From assembly GCA_032718475.1 (NCBI GenBank), contig JAUCBJ010006261.1, positions 1 to 64,000 on the forward strand: a stretch of DNA of 64,000 nt, written 5' to 3'. This stretch comes from Nemertoderma westbladi. Lineage: Eukaryota; Xenacoelomorpha; Nemertodermatida; Nemertodermatidae. Made by a program: the position numbers and the translations under genes. Positions 22,119-31,598 of the stretch are shown piece after piece. Numbering within the stretch: the first letter of the stretch is position 1; each line of letters opens with the position of its first letter. Under the pieces are notes generated by a model. It was not told the DNA's origin, made no database searches, and saw only the letters and a list, made by a program, of their open reading frames with translations.

Positions 22119-22440
22119 AGTAATATATTACTAGCCCACTGCATCACGGTCACCCGTAGCCCATCATTACCATCCATTTCTAGTACTGCATCCAATCAGA
22201 AGCCACCATTTCAACCTTTACCAGTGGTCGTTATTATTTCAGCCAATCAGATGACAGCATTTCATCCGTAACCATGGTAACTTCTCAAGTTCCCGCTTAT
22301 TCCGCTAGAGGCGTTATTAGTCACCCAACGCTAGTTCTGCATCCAATCACCAACCTTTATTTTACAAGTGTTCGGGTGTCTACACTTAGCATCAGGTAAC
22401 TTCTACTATTTTTCAAATCGTAATTTTTCAGCAACCAGAA
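22119..22440 (+). repeat. Polinton left terminal inverted repeat
   Basis: AGTAATATATTACTAGCCCA... is the reverse complement of 40541-40859 with scattered differences. Confidence 0.88.
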
Positions 22441-23054
22441 TTTTCATATTCACCAACCATTGCATATTCATCTTCATGTAGCCTAACCTCACGATGCAAG
22501 GCTAGCCCCCAACCCATCGCTACTCAATCCACGGCTGTTACCCACCCAACCACCCACCAACCAACCAATCAACAGCGATGCTTGCCTAACCCTACGGTTA
22601 TTCACATTTTCGCCACGTTACCACCACTACCACGTTACCACCACCACTGTATACTGTATATGGTGACAACGTGGCCATCTACTCGCATCACGCATATATT
22701 ATATTATATTGATTGCCAACTCCTCGACTGCTGTCGCCAAACCAACCACCCAGTATGATACATGAAATTCCACCATGTTCCCGCTACGTGTATACGTACA
22801 TTAGTGATTATTATTATTATGCAATAATTTTTGATTATACAGTAGTTCCCTACCGACTAATCAACCAATCAATAAACCGAATTTAGGCTATTTCTCAGTT
22901 TAAGACCTGTATTATTTATGAAAATATCTTATATATAATCTCTTGCTTTAATCACAATTAATCATTTGTAATGGTTTTAGTTTAAAAGTTTTTACTTTGT
23001 TTGTATTGTTTGATTTACAATAAAATAAATTAAATATTGTCTTCTAATTCCGAT
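22441..23054. other. Polinton left leader, no gene seen
   Basis: About 600 bp between the inverted repeat and the first gene. It is CA-rich then AT-rich, and no coding frame is supported. Confidence 0.5.
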
Positions 23055-23482
23055 ATGGTTATGCCAATAGTAAGGCATTCATTTTTTGCAGAAGATGGTG
23101 AAGCCTATATATTGTTATTGATTATACAATTTACCGTCGGGGAGATGATAAATATAAAATTGAGTTTTCTGAAAAAGCCAGGAAAGTTTTAAGCTCAATT
23201 GATATTGATGCTTCTGATAATAGTATTCATCTCTTAGATTACAATCTGAAAGTTGAGCATGAGGGAAAATTAATCAATATCTTACTATTATCCATGATAG
23301 AGGGGTTAATTGTTATTACACAATACAACGAAGCTGGTGAAAAGTTTGAAATACGGCTAAATCGCCATAATCCCTACGAAATTATGTCTTTCTTTATTGT
23401 AATGATTTCAAAAGAATCCTTTGTCGAAACTGAAGAATCAACAGATAATGTTGAATATGTTGATAATATCATTGATTCTTGA
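23055..23482 (+). pseudogene. Unknown Polinton protein (one frameshift)
   Basis: An ATG at 23055 opens a frame (MVMPIVRHSFFAEDGEAYI) that passes, after a one-base slip near 23110-23118 (TATATATTGTTATTG), into a long frame ending at 23482 (DYTIYRRGDDKYKIEFSEKA ... SFFIVMISKESFVETEES). Without the slip it would be about 142 residues. It resembles no family I can name. It is the first gene inside the left end and reads toward the virion genes. Confidence 0.45.
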
Positions 23483-23645
23483 CTTTTCCCTCTATATTAT
23501 AAATATTTTATGATTATTTATAAAATTTTAATGTTTTTAAATAATCGAAAATTGTAGTAGTAATTGTATATACAGTATAACAGATTTGTTTGTTGTTGTT
23601 GTGTATTGAGGTAATTATTTTCAATTTACTTTAAAATTTGGAAAA

Positions 23646-24098
23646 ATGGATATTTTAAATGAAAAATGTCCAGTTTGCTATTCTAAGTTATTGCAACAAC
23701 ATCGAGATTATTATAAATGTGAAAATAAACATGCAACTTGCGTACAATGTATTGTACAATATTCCGAAATGAATAATTATTGTTCTAAAATTTGTCCTAT
23801 TTGTCGCGCACCCATATCTAAGTTTAATATAAAGTTGGCAAGTTATCAACCCTATTATTGGAAAGAGCTTCGAAATATAACTTATATTTCTGCGGAAAGT
23901 AATGATCCCGGAGATTTATTTACAATATTGGAGAATATTTTTTATAGAAATGTAGTACGACGGTGTTGCTACTATATTCCTTATTTTTTTAGCAGCGAAC
24001 ATAAAAAAATCATTAGTGCGAAATTCTCGGGAAGTGATTTCCAAACCGCCGACGTTACCTATCATTATTTCGCGTATAAAGATGCTCACCATGCTTGA
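23646..24098 (+). CDS. RING-finger protein of the Polinton
   Basis: The protein is 150 residues. The N-terminal 55 hold a RING pattern: CPVC, then C..KHATCVQC, then CSKICPIC, which gives the C3HC4-type spacing. RING domains usually act as E3 ubiquitin ligases. The remaining 95 residues, with an aromatic cluster (FYRNVVRRCCYYIPYFF), match nothing I recognise. The frame is intact although the neighbouring ATPase is broken. A role in countering or hijacking host ubiquitin pathways would be inference. Confidence 0.75.
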   Translation: MDILNEKCPVCYSKLLQQHRDYYKCENKHATCVQCIVQYSEMNNYCSKICPICRAPISKFNIKLASYQPYYWKELRNITYISAESNDPGDLFTILENIFYRNVVRRCCYYIPYFFSSEHKKIISAKFSGSDFQTADVTYHYFAYKDAHHA

Positions 24099-24314
24099 AA
24101 TTACATCAGTCTATACTATAATTGGAAATAGCACCTTTTGTTGCAGCGAGCGTCACATACTGTAGTTGTGCCATATGTTAATTAAATATACAGTACTCTA
24201 ATATTGTAGTTGCATCAATTATTGTTATATACATAGTAATGGTGATGGTTTATTGATATTGATATTTATATTATATTATATTGTATTGTTGATATATCTT
24301 AATAATAATAATAA

Positions 24315-24999
24315 ATGGCTGACTTTAATTCAGGTCCATATAATTTAAACTTTCAAATGGGAACGAGTATGATAATTTCTGGCCCATCTGGTTCTGGAAA
24401 ATCAACGTTTGTGGGGAATTTAATTAAACACAAGAATGGTTGTTTCAACGAAACCCCCGTATGAGTATTGTATTATTACGGGAGCAATCCCCCGACTATT
24501 CCCGGTATTACTCACCTTTACAAAGGTTTGCCAGAAAATATAGATAGTTTAGTGAATAGTCGAGATTTATTAATTATAGATGATTTATTAACAGAAACTG
24601 AGTCCAGTACAGCTTTAACTGTATTGTTTACTAAGGTAGCTCATCATTCCAATATATTTATTTGTTTTATAACGCAAAACATGTTTTACGGTGGGAAGCA
24701 TAACCGCACAAGATCAATTAATAGCCATACCTTAGTAGTATTAATGAAAAATCCGCGAGACAGTCTTATCGGTTTTAAATTTCGCGAAGCAGATGTTACC
24801 AGGGCAGACCAAATTTTTAGTTAATTCCTATCAAGATGCGACAATTGAACCATTTTCGCATTTCTTAATTGATTTACGACAGGAAACACCCGAACATTTA
24901 AGATTTAGATCGGATATATTTCGTAATCCTAATTGTTACATTAAAAATTACATTGACTATAAACGTAGCGAAAATAATAATAATAATAATGATAAATAA
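24315..24999 (+). pseudogene. FtsK/HerA-type genome packaging ATPase, frameshifted
   Basis: It starts MADFNSGPYNLNF at 24315. Walker A (ISGPSGSGKST) lies near residue 22. After a disruption at the CCCCC run near 24458-24470 the second frame (24468-24824) carries Walker B (LLIIDDLL) and a sensor-like FICFITQN. A further shift near 24820 leads to the C-terminal frame ending at 24999 (SFRSDIFRNP region, Asn-rich tail). Two frameshifts make it a pseudogene. In Polintons and related viruses this enzyme would pump DNA into capsids. Confidence 0.82.
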
Positions 25000-25036
25000 T
25001 TAATATTTTGTAACAATTTTCAATAATGTTGCAACA

Positions 25037-25420
25037 ATGAATAGACTTGTGCAGAAATATCGTAACGAACTGGAATTTCTACGCAGCGCTACCCCTCAAC
25101 AAAGAACTTATTTTATTAACCATACTGCGAGTAACGAATTAATACGGCTCATTGTAAATACTGCATTAAATGTTCTAAAAGGTAACGTACAATTGACCCC
25201 TCATTCATTTAGAAATATTCGCCGCTATAAGAAGGTATTGAAATCACTCAACCGTAAAACAAAAAATATATCAAGTTACAGAAAAAAGTTAAGCAATCAA
25301 TCTGGAGGCATACTACCGTTTCTAATACCCTTACTCGGCATTGGCGCGAAACTCGCCGCGAGTGCTGGTGCCGCCGCCGCTGGAGCAGCTATTGCGAAAA
25401 AAATTAACCGTGGACGGTAA
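25037..25420 (+). CDS. Small basic protein with hydrophobic Gly/Ala tail (virion-type)
   Basis: The protein is 127 residues. A basic, helical N-terminal part (RRYKKVLKSLNRKTKN) is followed by a hydrophobic C-terminal stretch (LPFLIPLLGIGAKLAASAGA) and a KKINRGR end. Proteins of this size and shape sit between the ATPase and integrase in many Polintons and are thought to be minor virion components, possibly membrane-active. LLGIG-A resembles an adenovirus-type protease cleavage site ([MIL]xGxG), but that is inference. Confidence 0.6.
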   Translation: MNRLVQKYRNELEFLRSATPQQRTYFINHTASNELIRLIVNTALNVLKGNVQLTPHSFRNIRRYKKVLKSLNRKTKNISSYRKKLSNQSGGILPFLIPLLGIGAKLAASAGAAAAGAAIAKKINRGR

Positions 25421-25422
25421 TA

Positions 25423-25593
25423 ATGGTTAAAACAGGAGTAACATTTAGAAAATTATATTTAGTATCGAGTAAACCGTTAGCTACTGATTTAAATCCTCAA
25501 GATATACCTAGAGTAAATACTATAAAAAGAAAACCCTTCAAAACATCAACTTCAAAGAAAATAATTAAAAAATTTCAGTTGTTCTTACGGTGA
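25423..25593 (+). CDS. Small basic unknown protein (56 aa)
   Basis: An open frame starts at the ATG 2 bp after the previous stop (MVKTGVTFRKLYLVSSKPLA) and ends with a basic tail (KKIIKKFQLFLR). The tight spacing and the lack of an alternative in this interval support a real gene. No homologue is recognised. Confidence 0.4.
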   Translation: MVKTGVTFRKLYLVSSKPLATDLNPQDIPRVNTIKRKPFKTSTSKKIIKKFQLFLR

Positions 25594-25644
25594 TGCCCTT
25601 TATAAGAGATTTGAATATACATATTACTTGCGGTAGTCGAAAAG

Positions 25645-26734
25645 ATGCCACGCAAGATGAAACCGATTTTAAGCCGAAGCTTAGACAAAAAACTGTTAAG
25701 AATTTATTTAGATCCTTCATCTCCTGCGGGATTTGCAAGTGTTGCAAAATTAGCAAAAGCTGCAAACATCAAACCAGCACAAGCCCAGAAATGGTTGAGC
25801 GGGCAAAAGACATACACCCTTCACACTCCACGTAGACATCATTATCCAACATCTAAAATATTTACGGGAGGCTTAAAAGATATATATATGATAGATCTGG
25901 TGGATATGCAGCAATATAAATCGCAAAATAATAATTATAACTATATATTAACATGTATTGATGCCTTTAGCAGGCTTTCTTTTGCCTATGGTATGAAAAC
26001 AAAAAAGGGTATTGAAATTATTAGTATATTGCAAAAAATATTCTAGAAAGGAAAACCAAACAGAATCGCGACTGATCAAGGTTCTGAGTTTCTAAATAAA
26101 TCTGTAAGGAAATATTTAGATACGTTAGGTATACAGTATTACGTAATGTACTCTGTGAATAAGGCGGCTATTGTCGAGAGATTCAATAGAACATTAAAAA
26201 CAAAGATGTTCAAAAATTTTCACGCAACGGGAAAATAATGTTTGGATAAAAATTTTACCTAAGCTTATCTCGGCTTATAATAGGTCATATCATAGGACAA
26301 TACAAATGACTCCCATTGAAGTTAATAAATTTAATGAAACTGAATTAATGAATAGATTATATGGGAAATATAGACAGATTAATCACAAGAAAATAAAATT
26401 TAAAGTTGGAGATACAGTACGATTATCTATCGCTCGTACTGCTTTTGCTAAAGGCTATCGAGAACAATGGACACGTGAATTATTTATTATTCATCGTGTC
26501 AGGTTGGATAGAGTACCAGCGGTAATGTTCGATATTAAGGACAGCGCTGGAGCTATAATAAATGGCTCATTTCATTCATACGAACTCCAAAAGGTCCACC
26601 TGAATAGTAATATTTATCTTCCAATTGACAAAAATATTGGCAAACTTAAAGAACGTGTACGCAATGGGAAGAAAGAATATTTAGTCCGATTCATCGGATC
26701 CAAGAAACAGTCGTGGGTACAGCATATTCAATAA
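25645..26734 (+). pseudogene. Polinton DDE integrase with C-terminal chromodomain, broken
   Basis: The first frame (25645-26046) has a short helical N-terminus and the first catalytic Asp in YMIDLVDMQ. An in-frame TAG at 26044-26046 interrupts it, then the same frame continues with the second Asp (ATDQGSEF) and the Glu (AAIVERFNRTLK). A one-base shift in the T run near 26215 leads to the last frame. That frame contains an SH3-like region (KFKVGDTVRLS) and a chromodomain-like end (KKEYLVRFIGSKKQSWV). All three DDE residues survive, but one stop and one frameshift inactivate it. It would join element ends to the chromosome. Confidence 0.88.
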
Positions 26735-26975
26735 GCTTAGGTTTATACTGTATATTAATTCATTTTGGTCACATATGTCCGTAATTAATCAATATTGACT
26801 AGAATGATATTACTATATCTATAGTTCATCCGCTTTAAATAAAGCCAGTAAAATATTGATCCCTCGCATATACTGTAGAAGATGCGACAATGAACGTGGT
26901 CACAGATGTCTATAATTTAACATTATACTGTATGTGCAAAGGAGTCAAGTAGAGAGAGCTTAAATAATAATAATA
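26735..26975. promoter_or_regulatory. Intergenic gap before capsid genes
   Basis: About 240 bp of AT-rich DNA separates integrase from the capsid block. It could hold the promoter for the late-type genes that follow with almost no spacing, but no specific motif is identified. Confidence 0.25.
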
Positions 26976-27848
26976 ATGGCCACAGATACATATATCACTC
27001 TACTTTCAGATAGCTCATTAAACACTTATCCCAATAATAATCCTAGCGAGTTTACTGTTGATTTAGCCGAAGAATTATATATTGGTCCAAACGCTAAAAT
27101 TGGGATTGCCGAGCTACAATACCAAGCAACATACAGTAATATTACGCTGCAAACTCAAATCTTGCTGTCAATCGGGGTAGATGCAAAAGATGCCAAATTA
27201 TATAGTTTATTTCCTGGTATGCATAGCTCTATTCAAGTGATTATTGATGATATAAATAAACTGTTTAATTCTGAAGCGAAATATAGAGATTTCGAATTCA
27301 TTTTTAATACAAATAATTCTAGAATTAAATTTAAATTTCCTAAAAAGTTGAAAAAAATACAATTAAGTCTACGTGGTGATTTAATACAAATTCTAGGCTT
27401 AAAACCGTTATTGGATCAGAATCATCCAGGTATTCCGAATTGGGATATATACAGTACCACTACAGTAGATGAATTAAGCAATATAGAACAGCCGATATTA
27501 ATTTTAAATTATAGCGGACCAAAAATTTCGGAAATTGGCATTTTAGATTTTCCAGCTCCCACGAATATAACTCGTAATAAAGACACTATCTTCATATATA
27601 CAGATATTATTAAGAGCTCATTTGTTGGCGACGCTTTAGCTCCGCTCTTAAGAACCTGTCCATTAACACAATTAAATCGAAAATATATTAATCATGAATA
27701 CGAGAGCATTTGCTATTACCCATTGTTGAATAAAAAACTAAAAACAATATTAATTACTTTACGTGACGGGCAAGGCGAATTAATTAATTTTAGCGGAGGT
27801 CGCACTGTTATAACACTTAAGTTAATACGCGGTGGGGATGATGGATGA
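26976..27848 (+). CDS. Penton/minor-capsid-like protein 1
   Basis: The protein is 290 residues and its frame is intact. It opens MATDTYITLLSDSSLNTYPNNNPSEF, followed by a segment ending KIGIAELQY. This is the N-terminal pattern (..YITL.S.SS...YP.N....F...L.......WEVGLAEI..) shared by a protein family found in animal Polintons and thought to be minor capsid or penton-like. The C-terminus has TVITLKLIRGG. It is followed by a related protein (27838-28686) whose start overlaps this stop by 11 nt. Confidence 0.6.
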   Translation: MATDTYITLLSDSSLNTYPNNNPSEFTVDLAEELYIGPNAKIGIAELQYQATYSNITLQTQILLSIGVDAKDAKLYSLFPGMHSSIQVIIDDINKLFNSEAKYRDFEFIFNTNNSRIKFKFPKKLKKIQLSLRGDLIQILGLKPLLDQNHPGIPNWDIYSTTTVDELSNIEQPILILNYSGPKISEIGILDFPAPTNITRNKDTIFIYTDIIKSSFVGDALAPLLRTCPLTQLNRKYINHEYESICYYPLLNKKLKTILITLRDGQGELINFSGGRTVITLKLIRGGDDG

Positions 27849-28686
27849 ATTCTACGTTAGACTACCGAGTAACTCCTGTCCAGTTGATTTTCCGTGTAAT
27901 TCTGCTAGTAGTTATCAGATCAATTTCCATGGTGCCTTACCTATAAACCCAAACGAAAACTGGGTGGTAGGTATAAAAAGTATATTTTACTTAGCAACGT
28001 TGCCGTCAATGTATAACAATGTAGAGAATGTTATTTTATTAAAAAAAGGGAAAAAAAATTTTGAGGATACACTTCCATCCGGTTTGTTCTACATTATCAA
28101 TGACATTATAGATTATTTTAACACGGGGGCGTTGAAAGATAAATTACAAATAGTTGAAAATACTCAGCAAAATAGGTTGCAATTTATTTTAGGGAAAGCG
28201 GTGCAAGAGTTATTTATAGGTCAACAATTAGCCTATTATTTTGGAATTACTGAAAATAATCTCGGCGCGAATTTAAATCCAAATTTTAAAATTATTTTGA
28301 AGACGAAAAATAATATAAAGGGTTATTTAATAAAGGTTATCGGAAATGGAGAAAAAGCTTACCAGATGGTATTTTTATGCCCTCAACCACCCAATTCTAT
28401 TCCAGAACCTAAGTCGAACATGTACGTGACTACTAATATAATTGAAAATCAATATAATAATGATTTTGGTTTAGCTTTACTTCGTCGTGTTGCGATACCT
28501 GATGACGTGAAATATGGTAGCGTAATAAATAAAGAATTTGTCAAGGATACAATTCATTATATCCCTGTAAAAAAATCATATAAGATAACATACATTCATA
28601 TTGAAATAACAGACAAAGAAGGAAAAGATTTGAATTTTGAATACGGGACAACATCTATTACATTACACTTTAAACGAATAAATTAA
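27838..28686 (+). CDS. Penton/minor-capsid-like protein 2
   Basis: It is about 282 residues long, starting at an ATG at 27838 or 27841 inside the end of the previous gene. It repeats the same layout as its neighbour: DEFYVRLPSNSCPVDFPCNS, an N-proximal WVVGIKSIFYLA segment, and a SITLHFKRIN end. The similarity in length, start and end suggests an ancient duplication of a minor capsid gene. The frame is intact. Function is inferred from position and family resemblance. Confidence 0.6.
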   Translation: MMDEFYVRLPSNSCPVDFPCNSASSYQINFHGALPINPNENWVVGIKSIFYLATLPSMYNNVENVILLKKGKKNFEDTLPSGLFYIINDIIDYFNTGALKDKLQIVENTQQNRLQFILGKAVQELFIGQQLAYYFGITENNLGANLNPNFKIILKTKNNIKGYLIKVIGNGEKAYQMVFLCPQPPNSIPEPKSNMYVTTNIIENQYNNDFGLALLRRVAIPDDVKYGSVINKEFVKDTIHYIPVKKSYKITYIHIEITDKEGKDLNFEYGTTSITLHFKRIN

Positions 28687-28687
28687 A

Positions 28688-29095
28688 ATGGATTCTGATT
28701 TATTTCAAAGATACAGTAAACCTCAATATGGTGGTGCAGACTCTAATCTTGCTGTTTTTAAAGGTGGTAGAAGTACGAGAGGCTCGACGCAAGTTCCTGT
28801 TTTTCGAGGTGGTTCATATATTGAACCTTACGGTCAACAAATTGGTGCATTTGGTCCAAACTTAAAACAACGTCGTTTTCAACGTTATCGTAGAGGTATG
28901 TCGCAAACAAATCAACACGGAGAAGGTATATTTACAGACGCTGTATCGACATTGAAAAAATTTGGTAAGCCATTAGCTAAAAAAGTGTTACAAAAAGCTT
29001 TACCATTTACCACAAAATTTATGAGACAACACGTAATACCAAAAGGTAAGCGGGTCTTACATCAGCAGGCTAATATGGTTATAATAAAGCATTAA
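28688..29095 (+). CDS. Basic virion-core-like protein
   Basis: The protein is 135 residues, rich in Gly, Arg and Lys, with repeated VFKGG/VFRGG motifs near residues 23 and 38. An Arg-rich stretch (KQRRFQRYRRG) and a basic helical C-terminal half (LKKFGKPLAKKVLQKALPF) follow. It lies one base after the penton-like gene and just before the major-capsid-like gene. The composition fits adenovirus pVI/pVII/pX-type core or cement proteins that are cut by the protease, but no direct homology can be claimed. Confidence 0.5.
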   Translation: MDSDLFQRYSKPQYGGADSNLAVFKGGRSTRGSTQVPVFRGGSYIEPYGQQIGAFGPNLKQRRFQRYRRGMSQTNQHGEGIFTDAVSTLKKFGKPLAKKVLQKALPFTTKFMRQHVIPKGKRVLHQQANMVIIKH

Positions 29096-29100
29096 ATAAA

Positions 29101-29253
29101 ATGAAACCATCAACCAGATCTGTTGTAGAAAAAGTTTATAGAGATTTAAAGCGACCTACTAGACCAATGTCTATGAACATACATCATCGTCGTAGTAAAA
29201 ATAGAAAAATAAAAAAAGGCAAACTGAAACACTGCGAAAAAAGTATTTTTTAA
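29101..29253 (+). CDS. Very small basic protein (50 aa), core-like
   Basis: It runs from the ATG at 29101 to TAA at 29251-29253, fitting exactly between flanking genes (5 and 2 bp away). It is strongly basic (HHRRSKNRKIKKGKLKH), as expected for a DNA-condensing peptide. It is too short for a family call. Confidence 0.5.
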   Translation: MKPSTRSVVEKVYRDLKRPTRPMSMNIHHRRSKNRKIKKGKLKHCEKSIF

Positions 29254-29255
29254 TA

Positions 29256-30515
29256 ATGTCAATTATTAAGGAATTAGATTTATTTTCTACACAGCCAATA
29301 CAGACTGAATTTAAAGCAAAGCATTATGAAACAATTTACCCAGTATCTAATCTCAGAAGTGAGTCTAGGGAAGTCACGTTCCTTGTACCGAGATCCAATG
29401 AATTCTATACGAAACTGCAAGATGCGTTATTAATTACAAAATGTACTGTACGGTGGGATAGACGACTTGAAAACTCCCATATTTATATGTTGAATTACCC
29501 TTCTGGGACTATGTGGAGTGATATTAAAATAGACCTTAATGAGAAGCAGGTTGAAAATAGCAATAACCATTATTTCTACAAGTCGTACTTATCCAATTTA
29601 TTATTTACAACTTACGAGGATAAAAATGGGCTACTGGGTGCTGGTGGCTTTCATCAGCCTTTATCTGAACACGGAAATGAAATTGATCCCGGTGCGCATC
29701 CTATTGGCGATGCCTTTAGTAAACAAATGCAATTTGTAAGTGGATTGATGATTGATTTTGATACTGAAACTAAAATAATACAACCCGGGTATGATTTAAG
29801 AATGCATTTTAGAAAAGTATCAAATTCGTTTATTTTTAAAATCACTCCAAACGCAAACGCCGTGACAAATCTTCGGCTAGAATTAGATGAAGTAAAGATC
29901 CTAATCCCTAGAATGGAGGTTAATCCGGTAATAGAAAGCAGTCACCTAAAAGGTTTAGAGAGTTACGATATTGAATATCAATTCCAAAAAAAGGAGGTTA
30001 CAACATTTACTATTCCCGCTCAAACCACAAATTACACCCAAACAAACATATTTGATGGTAAAAAACCCAAATTAGTTATTATCGGCTTCATAACAAATAA
30101 CGCTTATTCGGGAGAATTAATTAGCAATCCCTTGAAATTTGAACATTTTAACCTTAGACGCGCGGAACTGATTGTAGACGGTCTTCCAGTAGGTAGTGTA
30201 ATATACGAACCTAATTTTACAGATGGAACATATATTTTTGAGTATACTCAATTAATGAAGAACATTAATACATATATTAACGGTTATGGAGGTAATAATA
30301 TAGACCATGAAACCTACTTAGGTAATTGCCCCCTCCTATCCTGGGACCTAACCGCCGACGGCTATGTTAGAGATCCGCAGCCGTCGATATATACTAACGG
30401 ACAATTAAAATTAAGATTTGCCGAACTGTTGGTTGAGACCATAAATGTAATCGTTTTTAATATTTATGATCAATCATTAAGTTTAAATAGCAGGAAAGAA
30501 ATACATATCGATTAA
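29256..30515 (+). CDS. Major-capsid-like protein (F54H12.2-like family)
   Basis: The protein is 419 residues and intact. The N-terminus (IIKELDLFSTQPIQTEF) matches the KSELDLF..PPTQT opening I know from the nematode F54H12.2-like family widespread in animal Polintons, where it is treated as a capsid (jelly-roll) protein. A beta-rich composition and length near 400 residues fit. It sits between core-like genes and the protease, as capsid genes do in these elements. Whether it is the double jelly-roll shell protein or another capsid component needs structure prediction. Confidence 0.62.
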   Translation: MSIIKELDLFSTQPIQTEFKAKHYETIYPVSNLRSESREVTFLVPRSNEFYTKLQDALLITKCTVRWDRRLENSHIYMLNYPSGTMWSDIKIDLNEKQVENSNNHYFYKSYLSNLLFTTYEDKNGLLGAGGFHQPLSEHGNEIDPGAHPIGDAFSKQMQFVSGLMIDFDTETKIIQPGYDLRMHFRKVSNSFIFKITPNANAVTNLRLELDEVKILIPRMEVNPVIESSHLKGLESYDIEYQFQKKEVTTFTIPAQTTNYTQTNIFDGKKPKLVIIGFITNNAYSGELISNPLKFEHFNLRRAELIVDGLPVGSVIYEPNFTDGTYIFEYTQLMKNINTYINGYGGNNIDHETYLGNCPLLSWDLTADGYVRDPQPSIYTNGQLKLRFAELLVETINVIVFNIYDQSLSLNSRKEIHID

Positions 30516-30517
30516 GT

Positions 30518-30970
30518 ATGTTATCCACAGAGGACCTTGATATGTTTCCAGTGGGTGGTCACTATTTGGGAGAATTTCCAGCTAACAAATTACCTAAATT
30601 AGATAATAATAAGCGGCGGGATTATGGGTTAATAGTAAATACCGATAAAGAGCATCTTCCTGGGATTCATTGGATCGCAATATATATACGAGATAATGAA
30701 GCCGAAGTATTTGACTCGTTTGGACCAAAATATCCAAACAGATGTATCGAAAAATGGCTTGAGAAAAATTCCGCGAGGTGGCGTACTACTCGCAAACAAT
30801 TTCAAGACCCTAGGAGGACCACATGCGGTCTATACTGTCTTTATTATTTGGTAAATCGTATTCACACAATCTATCCAATGAGAGCGTTTACAAATAATGT
30901 GGAAATAAATGAAATAATATTATATAAATGGCTTGTTAATTATTATAAATTAAACCAACAAACATTGTAA
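30518..30970 (+). CDS. Adenovirus-type cysteine protease
   Basis: The protein is 150 residues and intact, with the Ulp1/adenain-type catalytic set. The His is in GIHWIAIYI, the acidic residue in EVFDSFGPK, the Gln in TTRKQFQDP and the nucleophile Cys in TTCGLYCLYY. These proteases mature capsid precursors in adenoviruses and are a Polinton core gene. It starts 2 bp after the capsid-like gene, consistent with joint expression. Confidence 0.88.
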   Translation: MLSTEDLDMFPVGGHYLGEFPANKLPKLDNNKRRDYGLIVNTDKEHLPGIHWIAIYIRDNEAEVFDSFGPKYPNRCIEKWLEKNSARWRTTRKQFQDPRRTTCGLYCLYYLVNRIHTIYPMRAFTNNVEINEIILYKWLVNYYKLNQQTL

Positions 30971-31001
30971 TTAATCATTTAACTTTTGTTTATCAGATAA
31001 A

Positions 31002-31598
31002 ATGGATAATATTATTTTTGTTGATTTTCAATATTATACGATAGACAATAAAGAGTATCCGGTAGTATTTAAAGAATTTGCTATATTCGATTCTAATTAC
31101 ACCAAAACTAATGTAAAGACGTTTTTAATTAAAGGCCCACCTAATATTAAGTTATCAGCATTAGATGCAGCCCACGTAAACAATTTACGAGACATGACTT
31201 CTCATTTACCTTGGGACTACGGCGACATTTCACAAGATGACTTTAAAACATACATGAAGAGACATTTAAAATATAAAAAAAATATATATGTATTTGGGTT
31301 GATGAAGCAGGCAATATTAAACACCCAACTTGATGTTCTTGCACCAAATTCGATGGAGAAATTGGGAATATATGAGCGATATCACGATTATTTAACCCCT
31401 TGTCGCTTCCACAATCAATTTACTACCGTAGAAAATAAATGTGCGTTCCACTTAAACACAAGGGATAACTGTCTGCGGTACTGCTCAGCAAAACACGTCG
31501 GTGGGTATGTGATGAAACGCTTTTTCGTGAGAAAGCGTTTAACTGTGATTGATAATGATAAACAGAAAGAAATAACTGCGGTGGAAGATGTACTGTAG
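31002..31598 (+). CDS. Exonuclease-like (RNase H fold?) protein with Cys/His cluster
   Basis: The protein is 198 residues and intact. It begins IIFVDFQYYT, followed by KEFAIFD, then an IYVFGLMKQAIL segment. This resembles the strand order of DEDD-type exonuclease-like proteins found next to capsid genes in some animal Polintons. The C-terminal part has C-x2-H and CLRYCSAKH, a possible zinc site. The acidic residues expected of an active nuclease are only partly visible, so catalytic activity is uncertain. It is the last gene of the plus-strand set. Confidence 0.4.
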   Translation: MDNIIFVDFQYYTIDNKEYPVVFKEFAIFDSNYTKTNVKTFLIKGPPNIKLSALDAAHVNNLRDMTSHLPWDYGDISQDDFKTYMKRHLKYKKNIYVFGLMKQAILNTQLDVLAPNSMEKLGIYERYHDYLTPCRFHNQFTTVENKCAFHLNTRDNCLRYCSAKHVGGYVMKRFFVRKRLTVIDNDKQKEITAVEDVL

